From: a virus
Virus record (IMG/VR): IMGVR_UViG_3300027704_000171
Coordinates: 1-22,991 of that record
Length of the DNA: 22,991 nucleotides
Strand: one strand, 5' to 3'
The notes below the pieces were generated by a model. That model was given only the letters and a program-made list of their open reading frames with translations. It was not told the DNA's origin and ran no database searches. How positions within the stretch are numbered: the stretch's first letter is position 1; the number at the start of each line of letters is the position of its first letter. Below are positions 1 through 5,980 of this stretch, one piece after another. Position numbers and translations under genes: made by a program.

Positions 1-956
1 GTCTTGGAATTAAAGACGTATAGTCTCATCATTCCAACTATTGAGATAGGATTGATGGAGACCAGTTTGTTCTCACTATCATCTTTCCTGTACTTCATTT
101 TTGCGACTTGCTTATCTGCCGACTTTACACGTGGTTTACTTACCTTACGTGTAGCAGCGCTTGCAGCTTTCAGTTTATCACAGTCATCTAGCATCACTTC
201 GACGTGAGTAATACGCCGTCTCATAACAGAACGCTTGATGTGTGAATAGCCTTCCACGGCCTGGTCACAGCGCTTGTGATAAGAATCGCTAAAGTCAAGA
301 AGCCATCCCTCAAGGATCTTTCGAACGGGTCCTGCCGCTTTACCTGTAAGACCATGGAAGCGAAGCCTGTTGTATAAATCAAACTCAGGTTCTTCACCAC
401 CGATCCATGCATCTTGCAGATCGTCCAGCTCAGTTAAAATTGTGTCATTTAACTTTTGCTGGTATCGTTGAAGTGGAGTCAAAACAATCACATTAGACTT
501 TGCACTAGTATCCTCTTTCTTATTTTTAAGAAGTTCTTTACCAGTCTTGGTCGCTTCATCAATGAAACGACGGATAGCCTCATGCCCATCATAAAAGGAC
601 TCTACTTCAACAATCTTCGTGCTGCCGTCCATTTGAAGGACGTTGCGGTTAATGATCCGCTTCTCAAACTCTAGTCCGAGATTAGACCATTCCATACACG
701 CAGCAACATGTGTCCGAACGGTAAACACCCATTCAGGACAAGCTAATATGGCGGCTGCATCTGATTTAGTGCATGTCTTTTTAACATACGACTTCATCAG
801 CTTGACAGCATCTTTACGGTCAACATCACCTTGGAAATAGCTTCTATAGTATTCGAAACCTTTGTCAACAGGTGCAGCGTTAATACCGGTACGTGCCCGG
901 CGTGGGATAACTACTTTCTTTTTCTTGACCTTTGCGATGCGTCTTGTAACCGCCAT
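1..956 (-). CDS. Conserved-looking phage protein of unknown function, 3' end cut by window edge
   Basis: The reading frame is open from an ATG at 956 to the left edge of the window (318 complete codons, no stop), so the C-terminus lies outside. The start follows a clear ribosome binding site (AGAGGAG) and an early-type promoter. The N-terminus is very basic (MAVTRRIAKVKKKK). The rest is a charged, soluble-looking protein without signal peptide or membrane segment, and the last part visible is again lysine/arginine rich. I recognise no domain. It heads a minus-strand early transcript of its own, since the promoter at 983-1011 lies in the gap to the upstream gene. Function unknown; nucleic-acid binding would fit the basic ends but is only a guess. 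Confidence 0.8.
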   Translation of the reverse strand, partial: MAVTRRIAKVKKKKVVIPRRARTGINAAPVDKGFEYYRSYFQGDVDRKDAVKLMKSYVKKTCTKSDAAAILACPEWVFTVRTHVAACMEWSNLGLEFEKRIINRNVLQMDGSTKIVEVESFYDGHEAIRRFIDEATKTGKELLKNKKEDTSAKSNVIVLTPLQRYQQKLNDTILTELDDLQDAWIGGEEPEFDLYNRLRFHGLTGKAAGPVRKILEGWLLDFSDSYHKRCDQAVEGYSHIKRSVMRRRITHVEVMLDDCDKLKAASAATRKVSKPRVKSADKQVAKMKYRKDDSENKLVSINPISIVGMMRLYVFNSK

Positions 957-982
957 GATATTCTCCTCTGATTATAGATACT

Positions 983-1011
983 ATTCTATCATAGTTGATA
1001 GAGAATGTACA
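983..1011 (-). promoter_or_regulatory. Early-type promoter, TTAACTG variant
   Basis: On the minus strand TGTACA (1011-1006) is followed after 17 bases by TAGAAT (988-983). The sequence upstream reads TTAACTG, as in four other promoters of this window. It drives the partial gene that starts at 956. Confidence 0.7.
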
Positions 1012-1025
1012 CAGTTAATTTCGCT

Positions 1026-1277
1026 TTATACGACTTTTTTTACATTAGTCATTAAGAACGATCTCCAACCTTCGGCATTAACGTCATAACATTTAATAGC
1101 GCCGATTGTAGTATCAACACCTTCAACGTAATTTCCATCGGTTTTAGGATGTGCTTCTCTAGGGATTCTTCCCATATCCAAAGTACAATCCATTTCACGC
1201 TCATCACCATTAAGTTTAGTGAAAGTAACAGTGATTACTCCTTCGCGGAGTCGGTTTAAGATTTCATCTCTATTCAT
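1026..1277 (-). CDS. WYL_2 / Sm-like SH3 beta-barrel family protein
   Basis: An 83-residue protein starting MNRDEILNRLREG, with the segment VTFTKLNGDEREMDCTL followed by MGRIPREAHP and, near the C-terminus, WRSF. This arrangement matches the small phage family annotated as WYL_2 (DUF2693), predicted to be an SH3-like or Sm-like beta barrel and common in T4-like phages; its role is not known. The ATG at 1277 is preferred over an upstream in-frame start because AGAAGG lies about 8 bases before it and it overlaps the stop of the previous gene as TAATG, a sign of translational coupling. The assignment rests on remembered family pattern rather than a search. Confidence 0.75.
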   Translation of the reverse strand: MNRDEILNRLREGVITVTFTKLNGDEREMDCTLDMGRIPREAHPKTDGNYVEGVDTTIGAIKCYDVNAEGWRSFLMTNVKKVV

Positions 1278-1678
1278 TAAATGTGTCCTTCTAAGATTAA
1301 ACGATGTTGGCAATAATCTCCATAACTTACGGAGTACTTCTCTTTATCAGCTGGCAACTCGGGGGAGTCATCTTCCAGCCATTTATCACGCAGGAATACT
1401 TTTGAATTGTATACCCGCTCTTTTAATCTCTCGCCTGCATCAATCATTGCTTGAGCAGTATTCATGATTTCATCTACGCCTTCTTCAGCATCAGATGGAT
1501 CATACACTAAATTACCGGACATTAAACAATGCATACTAAATGCAGAGTCTGTAATTGTTTCCCAATCAGAAGATTGAGACGCAGTTGGACTATCGTTTTG
1601 TCCGATATAAAAATCAGTAGTGATTCCTTCTAAATCAGCACTGATGTCTAGATCCACATCTAGGTTGACTTGTTGCAT
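1277..1678 (-). CDS. Acidic phage protein of unknown function
   Basis: A 133-residue acidic protein with an N-terminus rich in alternating aspartates (NLDVDLDISADLEG) and a more balanced C-terminal half with a likely helix (NTAQAMIDAGERLKERVY). No signal peptide, membrane segment or known motif. The start has a good ribosome binding site (GAGGAG) and overlaps the stop of the upstream gene by one base (TAATG); its own stop overlaps the downstream start in the same way, so three genes (2103 to 1026) form a coupled operon. Function unknown. Confidence 0.8.
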   Translation of the reverse strand: MQQVNLDVDLDISADLEGITTDFYIGQNDSPTASQSSDWETITDSAFSMHCLMSGNLVYDPSDAEEGVDEIMNTAQAMIDAGERLKERVYNSKVFLRDKWLEDDSPELPADKEKYSVSYGDYCQHRLILEGHI

Positions 1679-2103
1679 TAGTTTCTCCTCATTTGAGCTA
1701 TATCTATTGCTTGGCTTGTGCCACGCATGATTGGGACTGCATTGGATTTGTGCATTTGACCGATTCCGACGATGAGGTCTCCTGTATATTTTGGGACTTC
1801 TTTTCTGGAACAGGCGCCTGGAATTGAATCCGACGTTTGGAGGCTTCTATACTCCTTTGTGTTGCGGACATACGATTTGGTTGGCGCATACTCTACAAAT
1901 TCCTTTTTGATTTTTGGCATGTTGCCAGTGATATAGTCTACATAATTTTGTAATGTTTCGAACTGCAAACTATGCATATTTTTACGACGCATGTCTTTAT
2001 TATATTTGCGCCACTCCATCTCAACAGCTTTCATATCAAGCTTCTTAGATTTCTTTTTAGATTTGCCAAGGCCTTGTACACCTTGAATCATATGCATGCT
2101 CAT
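1678..2103 (-). CDS. Conserved marine-phage protein of unknown function
   Basis: About 141 residues. The N-terminal part is lysine rich (KSKKKSKKLD), the middle is a helical basic stretch (VEMEWRKYNKDMRRKN), and the C-terminus carries GIGQMHKSNAVPIMRG and ends DIAQMRRN. I recall similar C-terminal tails (G-G-MHKSN-VP then a helical MRR end) in conserved hypothetical proteins of marine T4-like phages, but know no function. The ATG at 2103 is chosen because AGGA lies upstream of it at usable distance; two tandem ATGs at 2124 and 2121 are in frame but have no ribosome binding site. It overlaps the next gene as TAATG. No early-type promoter is visible immediately upstream. Confidence 0.75.
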   Translation of the reverse strand: MSMHMIQGVQGLGKSKKKSKKLDMKAVEMEWRKYNKDMRRKNMHSLQFETLQNYVDYITGNMPKIKKEFVEYAPTKSYVRNTKEYRSLQTSDSIPGACSRKEVPKYTGDLIVGIGQMHKSNAVPIMRGTSQAIDIAQMRRN

Positions 2104-2173
2104 AGCTTCTTTTCCTATCATCAAAATTAAAACTACTTAAATCAGCGCTGACGCTGGTTAAAATAGTTTTCGT

Positions 2174-2201
2174 GGGAGGGGCTTACTGCAGAGCCCCTCC
2201 C
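2174..2201 (-). terminator. GC-rich hairpin, possible terminator or processing site
   Basis: Two perfect 10-base arms (GGGAGGGGCT and AGCCCCTCCC) flank an 8-base loop. It lies downstream of the minus-strand gene ending at 2330 and upstream of the one starting at 2103. The bases after the stem on the minus strand are only weakly U-rich (ACGAAAACTATTTT), so termination may be partial, or the hairpin may serve as a processing or stability element. Confidence 0.45.
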
Positions 2202-2206
2202 CTTAT

Positions 2207-2290
2207 CTGCATTTCGTATGCAGCAACCGTCTGGCTTATACGGTACCAGCTGCTCTACCGACCTAATGAAAGTGTACATTATTCACTAGG
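2207..2290 (-). ncRNA. Structured non-coding stretch, possible tRNA remnant or small RNA
   Basis: This gene-free stretch can fold into several hairpins: a 6-base stem with 5-base loop at 2207-2223; a competing longer stem-loop at 2220-2253 made of two stacked 5-base pairings (2220-2224 with 2249-2253, 2226-2230 with 2240-2244); and a third stem joining about 2260-2270 to 2280-2290. On the minus strand GGTCGGTAGAGCAG resembles a tRNA D-arm, but no matching D-stem partner, T-loop or acceptor stem follows, so it is not a normal tRNA. Its identity is open. Confidence 0.3.
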
Positions 2291-2329
2291 ATTTCCGTCG
2301 GGAACTTTGACGTCTGTCTAGGCAGGAGT

Positions 2330-2626
2330 CTATCCCCAATCGTTATCAAATTTCGTTGTCTCGCGCATTGTTTCGCCGTAGTATTCATTAGCGTATTTAG
2401 ATGCATCAGTCCACTGATTGTGGTTTTCATCCATCTTGTCAATAGCATTATAAAACCGGTTAAGATTATCCTTGTACAAATCTTTACGCTCAGCGCGATC
2501 CGTAGATACGAACACACTGCGTGTTTTGGTTTGTACTTTAGATTTAAAAGCTTTTTTAGCTTGGATCTTATCATGTACAGTTTTAATAAGTGCGAGACGA
2601 TCGGCTTTTTGTGTTTCAGTCATCAT
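2330..2626 (-). CDS. Small charged phage protein of unknown function
   Basis: A 98-residue soluble protein with many charged residues: a basic N-terminal half (KKAFKSKVQTKTRSVF) and a C-terminal half rich in Asn, Tyr and acidic residues (DENHNQWTDASKYANEYYG). No recognised domain. The start follows GAGGAG at about 9 bases and an early promoter at 2661-2689, so it is expressed early, probably alone: the next gene downstream is more than 200 bases away across the hairpin region. Function unknown. Confidence 0.75.
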   Translation of the reverse strand: MMTETQKADRLALIKTVHDKIQAKKAFKSKVQTKTRSVFVSTDRAERKDLYKDNLNRFYNAIDKMDENHNQWTDASKYANEYYGETMRETTKFDNDWG

Positions 2627-2660
2627 GTAGTTGTTCTCCTCAGAATCAATTTATATTAGT

Positions 2661-2689
2661 ATTATACCACAGTTAAAAGGGTTTGTACA
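2661..2689 (-). promoter_or_regulatory. Early-type promoter, AAATAAAGG variant
   Basis: On the minus strand TGTACA (2689-2684), 17 bases, TATAAT (2666-2661), preceded by AAATAAAGG. Close to the sigma70 consensus with TGTACA in place of TTGACA. It drives the gene starting at 2626. Confidence 0.8.
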
Positions 2690-2723
2690 CCTTTATTTTA
2701 GTTTATTTGCGTTTATTTGCAAA

Positions 2724-2969
2724 TTAAATAGTAGCATCAGCAGATTGGAACCTCTTAACACCCTGTTCCCAAAGAATCTTAGCATCATCATCAGAATCGA
2801 AACCTTCTTCAGAAGCAAAGTCCATTGAAGAAGAAGCCATAACTGAACCATCGAAACCATTCTCTTGAAGAAAGTAAGCAATCGATTTGGCAGTTGCTGC
2901 TTTAGCAACACTGTTACCATTTGAGAACATTTCGATTTGGCCATTTTGAGCTGTAATAAAGTCGATCAT
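2724..2969 (-). CDS. Small acidic phage protein of unknown function
   Basis: An 81-residue protein starting MIDFITAQNGQIEMFSNG, with a Ser/Ala-rich central part and an acidic run (EEGFDSDDDAKILW). No membrane segment or known motif. It has a strong ribosome binding site (GAGGAG) and its own early promoter at 3009-3037. Single-gene early transcription unit; function unknown. Tiny acidic early proteins in T4-like phages often act on host enzymes, but nothing here shows that for this one. Confidence 0.75.
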   Translation of the reverse strand: MIDFITAQNGQIEMFSNGNSVAKAATAKSIAYFLQENGFDGSVMASSSMDFASEEGFDSDDDAKILWEQGVKRFQSADATI

Positions 2970-3008
2970 AATTTTGTCTCCTCAGACGTTGTTTTATCTC
3001 TTGATACC

Positions 3009-3037
3009 TTTATACCACATTAGAATACGTTTGTACA
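3009..3037 (-). promoter_or_regulatory. Early-type promoter, TTAACTG variant
   Basis: On the minus strand TGTACA (3037-3032), 17 bases, TATAAA (3014-3009), preceded by TTAACTG. It lies back to back with a late promoter on the plus strand at 3124. Confidence 0.75.
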
Positions 3038-3075
3038 CAGTTAAATGCGGCTAAACGCAAATTAAATGCATTTAG

Positions 3076-3095
3076 TTTATATCATGTGATATAAA
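3076..3095. repeat. Perfect 9-base inverted repeat between divergent promoters
   Basis: TTTATATCA and TGATATAAA are exact inverted copies separated by TG. The palindrome sits between the minus-strand early promoter (3009-3037) and the plus-strand late promoter (3124). It could be an operator for a dimeric regulator or simply an AT-rich hairpin; no other copy was noticed. Confidence 0.5.
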
Positions 3096-3123
3096 TGTCA
3101 CACTATTTTAAACTATGATTATG

Positions 3124-3131
3124 TATAAATA
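3124..3131 (+). promoter_or_regulatory. T4-type late promoter
   Basis: TATAAATA, the exact T4 late promoter element, lies about 33 bases before the first possible start of the plus-strand gene at 3164. Late promoters of this type are read by host RNA polymerase with the phage late sigma factor (gp55 type) and sliding clamp. Confidence 0.8.
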
Positions 3132-3163
3132 GCCATGAATACTATAACAAAAAGGTATGTACC

Positions 3164-4141
3164 GTGCTAACACTTAAGGAGTTTATGATAATGGAGAAGG
3201 TTACCCTACCCTTTAATCCTCTGAAACACGGAGATCTTACTAAAAACCTTTCAAGGGCAGATGTCTTCTTATTAAAAATTAAAAACGGCACAGAGTTCGT
3301 GTTAACCGGTGGAGGTACTGCTACTATCAATAAGAAGCATTACATCGAGATGGAAGACGGCTTTAAGTACAAGGGCTTCTCAACAGAGTTAACAACTAGC
3401 AAGGGCAAAGTAAAATATCCTAAAGGTTTCCTCAAAACCGGTGAGTTCGGTGGACGTGGTGCTGGTTCAGGTGTAGCTGCAGAAAACGCAGCCCTATCAG
3501 CATTCAATGCAGTTCTCGGTGATATATTACTAAAAGAAAAAGCACCTTTCATTTTGCTAACCATTGGTGGACGAACCGTTGAATGTGCTCAAATGGTATC
3601 AACCGAAGGCAAGTTTCGAGGTAAAGAACCAAAGTCTGACATGTCAATCGTTGATTCCAATATGAAACCTGTTGCTTGGATATCCCATAAGGCTGGTAGT
3701 AATGCTAAAAGTTTCCAACAATATGGTGGAGCTTCTTTCGTTGAATTCACAAGGGATAAGTCTCTAATTGATTTTATGGAAAAAGTCCGTGAACTACATC
3801 CTGAAGGTTTACCTAATGCAACAACATACATGCGTAAAATGACTGACACTAAACTAATTCGAATGTCAGTCTACGGTATGGAATATGGCGGTAAGCGCAG
3901 TATTAACAATGTCGACGAGTTCCATCAAGGTCCTATGAAGTTAAAGAAATCCGGTAAAGGATATGAGATTACTTCATTACATAAAGGTACAAACGGCGAT
4001 ATTCCTAAGACCTCATACGAAGCTGTATATTTTATTCGATACGCTTCTCGAAAGGCAACAGCTGCTGGAGTCACTGTGGATAAAGCACGAGTAGGCATTT
4101 TCCCACGAGCTAAGGCCGGCAATACAACTAAAGAGATTTAG
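3164..4141 (+). CDS. Late gene product, possible PD-(D/E)XK nuclease
   Basis: A protein of up to 325 residues. The central region has a helix with Glu (AAENAAL, about 104-110), then SDMSIVD (158-164) and AWISHKAG (171-178). The spacing of E107, D159 and SHK (174-176) resembles the E-D-(S/E)xK core of PD-(D/E)XK nucleases, as in restriction-enzyme-like folds; this is inference. Two starts compete. A GTG at 3164 has AAAGG upstream and gives an N-terminus MLTLKEFM like that of other T4-like phage proteins. An ATG at 3191 has AAGGAG exactly 9 bases upstream. It is transcribed alone from a late promoter, and its stop codon overlaps the stop of the converging gene. A structural or head-associated role is an alternative. 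Confidence 0.8.
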   Translation: MLTLKEFMIMEKVTLPFNPLKHGDLTKNLSRADVFLLKIKNGTEFVLTGGGTATINKKHYIEMEDGFKYKGFSTELTTSKGKVKYPKGFLKTGEFGGRGAGSGVAAENAALSAFNAVLGDILLKEKAPFILLTIGGRTVECAQMVSTEGKFRGKEPKSDMSIVDSNMKPVAWISHKAGSNAKSFQQYGGASFVEFTRDKSLIDFMEKVRELHPEGLPNATTYMRKMTDTKLIRMSVYGMEYGGKRSINNVDEFHQGPMKLKKSGKGYEITSLHKGTNGDIPKTSYEAVYFIRYASRKATAAGVTVDKARVGIFPRAKAGNTTKEI

Positions 4142-4290
4142 TCTTGCTCGCCTACCCAAACATTCACATGTGCAATAGTACCTTCAACTTTTATAACCAT
4201 ATACTGCAAACCAGCATCAGCTAACGCACGCCGTAACTTATCCATTTTTTCCGGATCAGCCACTTGAGGCATTGGTGGGTTATAAGCCAT
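4138..4290 (-). CDS. Small phage protein of unknown function
   Basis: A 50-residue protein (MAYNPPMPQVADPEKMDKLR at the start) with a short proline-rich head, one amphipathic helix and a beta-rich tail (YMVIKVEGTIAHVNVWVG). GGAG lies 8 bases before the ATG. An in-frame extension upstream would run through tRNA-Pro and is not real. The gene is just downstream of the three tRNAs and may share their transcript. Its TAA stop overlaps the TAG stop of the plus-strand gene. Function unknown. Confidence 0.7.
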   Translation of the reverse strand: MAYNPPMPQVADPEKMDKLRRALADAGLQYMVIKVEGTIAHVNVWVGEQD

Positions 4291-4310
4291 ACAATATTCT
4301 CCATTAGATT

Positions 4311-4387
4311 TGGTCGGAGTACGAGGATTCGAACCTCGGACCTCCTGCTCCCAAAGCAGGCGCACTACCAAGCTGTGCTATACTCCG
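4311..4387 (-). tRNA. tRNA-Pro (anticodon TGG), CCA encoded
   Basis: The minus strand folds into a complete cloverleaf. The acceptor stem is CGGAGTA with TACTCCG, the anticodon stem CCTGC with GCAGG around the loop TTTGGGA (anticodon TGG), and the T-arm contains GGTTCGAATCC. The discriminator is A, and CCA is encoded. It is the last of three tRNA-type genes in a row on this strand. Confidence 0.95.
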
Positions 4388-4392
4388 TTAAT

Positions 4393-4467
4393 TGGCATAG
4401 GTGTACGGACTCGAACCGCAACTTTAGGATTTGGAATCCCATGTGCTACCATTAACACTACACCCAT
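4393..4467 (-). tRNA. tRNA-Trp (anticodon CCA), CCA end encoded
   Basis: The acceptor stem is ATGGGTG with CACCTAT (one G-U pair), the anticodon stem TGGGA with TCCTA around the loop TTCCAAA (anticodon CCA, reading UGG), and the T-arm contains GGTTCGAGTCC. The discriminator is G, as in bacterial tRNA-Trp, and CCA is encoded. Only 5 bases separate it from tRNA-Pro. Confidence 0.93.
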
Positions 4468-4468
4468 A

Positions 4469-4559
4469 TGGTATAGGTAAGAGGAATCGAACCTCAATAT
4501 TCATGAAAGACCAGTGACGCCTGTGAACTGTTTTCTTCCAATAGTGACCACACACCTAT
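4469..4559 (-). tRNA. tRNA-like gene with long variable region, isotype not assigned
   Basis: The ends are those of a tRNA: acceptor stem ATAGGTG with TACCTAT, T-arm GAGG-TTCGATT-CCTC, A discriminator and encoded CCA. At 88 bases before CCA it has class II length (Leu, Ser or Tyr type). The middle does not give a normal anticodon arm: the best stem is CAGT with ACTG around an oversized loop, and I find no 7-base loop on a 5-pair stem. It may be a diverged class II tRNA, a defective one, or one with unusual folding. Its 5' end directly follows the stop codon of the gene at 4560-4700, so it must be cut out of an mRNA. Confidence 0.65.
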
Positions 4560-4700
4560 CTATTTCTTACACAACATTTCTGTTGCTTTAGTTTCCCATA
4601 CCCAAGGAATTAAACCATGGACTATGAGGACTCCGGCGATTGATGAAGCATGCAACAAATGCTGCAGATACGTCATGTTGATATCTTTAAGATGCTTCAT
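4560..4700 (-). CDS. Small membrane protein, DUF6356-like
   Basis: About 46 residues (start MKHLKDINMTYL) with one hydrophobic segment (ASSIAGVLIVHGLIPWVW) followed by a short charged tail ending KATEMLCKK. The pattern His-x(2)-His, a glycine, HG-L-P and a downstream Ala-Thr fits my recollection of DUF6356, a family of small membrane proteins of unknown role found in phages and alphaproteobacteria. Its start lies inside the end of the upstream gene, in another frame (AAATGAAG). A second start at MTYL is possible, as ribosome binding sites are weak for both. The stop codon abuts the tRNA-like gene with no spacer. Confidence 0.55.
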   Translation of the reverse strand: MKHLKDINMTYLQHLLHASSIAGVLIVHGLIPWVWETKATEMLCKK

Positions 4701-4869
4701 TTGTTTTGACTTTCTTTCCTCCCCAGCCTTTGCGGTTAGCAATAGCATTAGCAAAAACCGGCACACTGTCGGTCATTTTACCGTATGGTATTTTTTCAAT
4801 GACACCACCACCAGCAAGGAACTCAGCAACAAGATCCTTTTCTTCGTCTTCCATTACGTCTTTACCCAT
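4687..4869 (-). CDS. Small phage protein of unknown function
   Basis: A 60-residue protein with an acidic N-terminus (MGKDVMEDEEKDLVAEFLAG) and a basic, Gly/Lys-rich end (NRKGWGGKKVKTNEAS). AAGGA lies about 9 bases before the ATG, and the start overlaps the upstream stop as TAATG. An internal ATG at MEDEEK could also be used. It is coupled to the downstream membrane protein by a 14-base overlap. Function unknown. Confidence 0.7.
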   Translation of the reverse strand: MGKDVMEDEEKDLVAEFLAGGGVIEKIPYGKMTDSVPVFANAIANRKGWGGKKVKTNEAS

Positions 4870-5036
4870 TAAAAATATTCCTTATTAGTTATATCATTTT
4901 TATCCATCTGCCAAGTATCAAGCAGATTAATAGCATTGTGATTAATAACCCATGCCATAGCTTCAGCATGCGAGTCGAATGACGCAGAGTATTCCACGTC
5001 ATTCTTTAATTTAACTTTTGTTTTAAATTGGATCAT
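4869..5036 (-). CDS. Small phage protein of unknown function
   Basis: A 55-residue protein starting MIQFKTKVKLKNDVEYSASF, with a central segment DSHAEAMAWVINHNAINLLD and the end NKEYF. The beta-beta-alpha look is like that of many small phage early proteins. It is joined to both neighbours by overlapping codons: ATGA with the upstream gene and TAATG with the downstream gene, which supports it as real despite its size. Function unknown. Confidence 0.7.
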   Translation of the reverse strand: MIQFKTKVKLKNDVEYSASFDSHAEAMAWVINHNAINLLDTWQMDKNDITNKEYF

Positions 5037-5395
5037 GCAGCAAATCTTGCCCTTGCCATGAAGTCATTAGTCTTCATCATTTTGCCAGTCTTTGCAGACC
5101 GATAAACCCAAGGCATTTTAGAAGCACGAGAGTTGTATTCAACAAGCTCATCGCCATCAGAATTCTTCATTTTCAAAGAGTAGTCAGCTACCATAACTTC
5201 AAGCATAGTATCTTTCATGGTTTTAGCACCTACGATTTTCGCAGCAACTTTGATAGTAACTTCAGCATCAGAGAAGCTCATGTTACCTACTTTGATATCA
5301 AGGTTAGACTTGACACCGTAACTAGCTAGTAGGTCCTGCATTTCAGTGCGAAGGTTTTTCAGTGTCTTGCGGTCAAATGTTGAGAATTTTGTCAT
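5033..5395 (-). CDS. Conserved T4-like phage protein of unknown function
   Basis: A 120-residue protein: MTKFSTFDRKTLKNLRTEM, then a likely helix, then NMSFSDAEVTIKVAAKIVGA, and a basic C-terminus (RSAKTGKMMKTNDFMARARF). The pattern of a TLKNLR helix followed by a VGNMSFSD-type beta segment recurs, as I recall, in hypothetical proteins of marine T4-like phages. Start supported by GGAAGA upstream and an early promoter at 5437-5465. It leads a run of overlapping small genes that continues into the tRNA cluster. Function unknown. Confidence 0.8.
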   Translation of the reverse strand: MTKFSTFDRKTLKNLRTEMQDLLASYGVKSNLDIKVGNMSFSDAEVTIKVAAKIVGAKTMKDTMLEVMVADYSLKMKNSDGDELVEYNSRASKMPWVYRSAKTGKMMKTNDFMARARFAA

Positions 5396-5436
5396 AATAT
5401 AAGATCTTCCATTTTGTTTCGTTTGATTATGTAACC

Positions 5437-5465
5437 ATTATACCATAGTAGAAATGGTTTGTACA
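5437..5465 (-). promoter_or_regulatory. Early-type promoter, AAATAAAGG variant
   Basis: On the minus strand TGTACA (5465-5460), 17 bases, TATAAT (5442-5437), preceded by AAATAAAGG. It drives the operon starting at 5395 and probably the tRNA genes downstream. Confidence 0.8.
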
Positions 5466-5503
5466 CCTTTATTTTCGTTTATTTGCAACTATTTTCAATT
5501 TAA

Positions 5504-5686
5504 TTACCATTTGCGATAGCTGCCGTCAATCTCGTGAGTACCCGAATTATGCCATGCCCATATAAAACAGTTGAGCATATTGTATTTTGCATACCAATCT
5601 AAATGAGATTGATCTTCGCCGTACATCTTTATTCCTTCTTCCTTTAATTGATAATACCAGTGTTTAAATAGAGTATATCGTCTCAT
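5504..5686 (-). CDS. Small aromatic-rich phage protein of unknown function
   Basis: A 60-residue protein, unusually rich in Trp, Tyr and His (FKHWYYQLKEEG, LNCFIWAWHNSGTHE). The start at 5686 overlaps the stop of a 17-codon upstream reading frame as ATGA, favouring translational coupling. An internal ATG at 5626 has a better ribosome binding site (AAGGA, 7 bases) and would give a 40-residue product, so both forms may be made. Function unknown. Confidence 0.55.
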   Translation of the reverse strand: MRRYTLFKHWYYQLKEEGIKMYGEDQSHLDWYAKYNMLNCFIWAWHNSGTHEIDGSYRKW

Positions 5687-5736
5687 TTTAATTTACCGGC
5701 CCAATGGGATACATCATCACATGGATCCTCTGCCAT
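5683..5736 (-). CDS. Seventeen-codon reading frame coupled to the next gene
   Basis: MAEDPCDDVSHWAGKLK is preceded by AAAGGA at 8 bases from the ATG, and its stop overlaps the next start (ATGA). It fills the gap between two genes of the same operon. It may be a true micro-protein or a leader peptide that lets ribosomes reach the downstream start, which has no good site of its own. Confidence 0.5.
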   Translation of the reverse strand: MAEDPCDDVSHWAGKLK

Positions 5737-5758
5737 TAAGCATTTCCTTTAATTGTTT

Positions 5759-5980
5759 CTATTCTATATCAATATATTGTCCATGCTCACCACAGCTAAC
5801 AACGCTTAGATTCACTTTTTCAAATTTACGTCCTGATTTATAGAACTTGATAGACTTCCGAAACATGACAAAAACACCATGAATGATGTTATAGTAAGCG
5901 TATATTGCCTCACCGTTTTTAGTCATAAAGTACGTGTGTGGTGGAAATTCTCCACCAGTTGTTTCGCGTATGCCTTTCAT
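5759..5980 (-). CDS. Small phage protein of unknown function
   Basis: A 73-residue protein with alternating beta-type segments (PHTYFMTKNGEAIYAYYN, GVFVMFRKSIKFYKSG) and a C-terminal VSCGEHGQYIDIE. No recognised motif. Its ATG overlaps the TGA of the upstream gene (ATGA), so it is the second gene of the operon that starts at 6300. Function unknown. Confidence 0.7.
   Translation of the reverse strand: MKGIRETTGGEFPPHTYFMTKNGEAIYAYYNIIHGVFVMFRKSIKFYKSGRKFEKVNLSVVSCGEHGQYIDIE

Noticed and set aside
2207-2290. A complete tRNA on the minus strand
   Set aside because: The D-arm-like sequence has no matching stem, and there is no T-loop or acceptor stem.
4291-4371. Extension of the 4138-4290 gene to 4371
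   Set aside because: The extra residues are a translation of the tRNA-Pro gene; the ATG at 4290 has a proper ribosome binding site.
4560-4766. Full-length 68-residue version of the 4560-4700 product
   Set aside because: The extra N-terminal part lies inside the upstream gene in another frame and has no ribosome binding site; the hydrophobic family-like part starts later.
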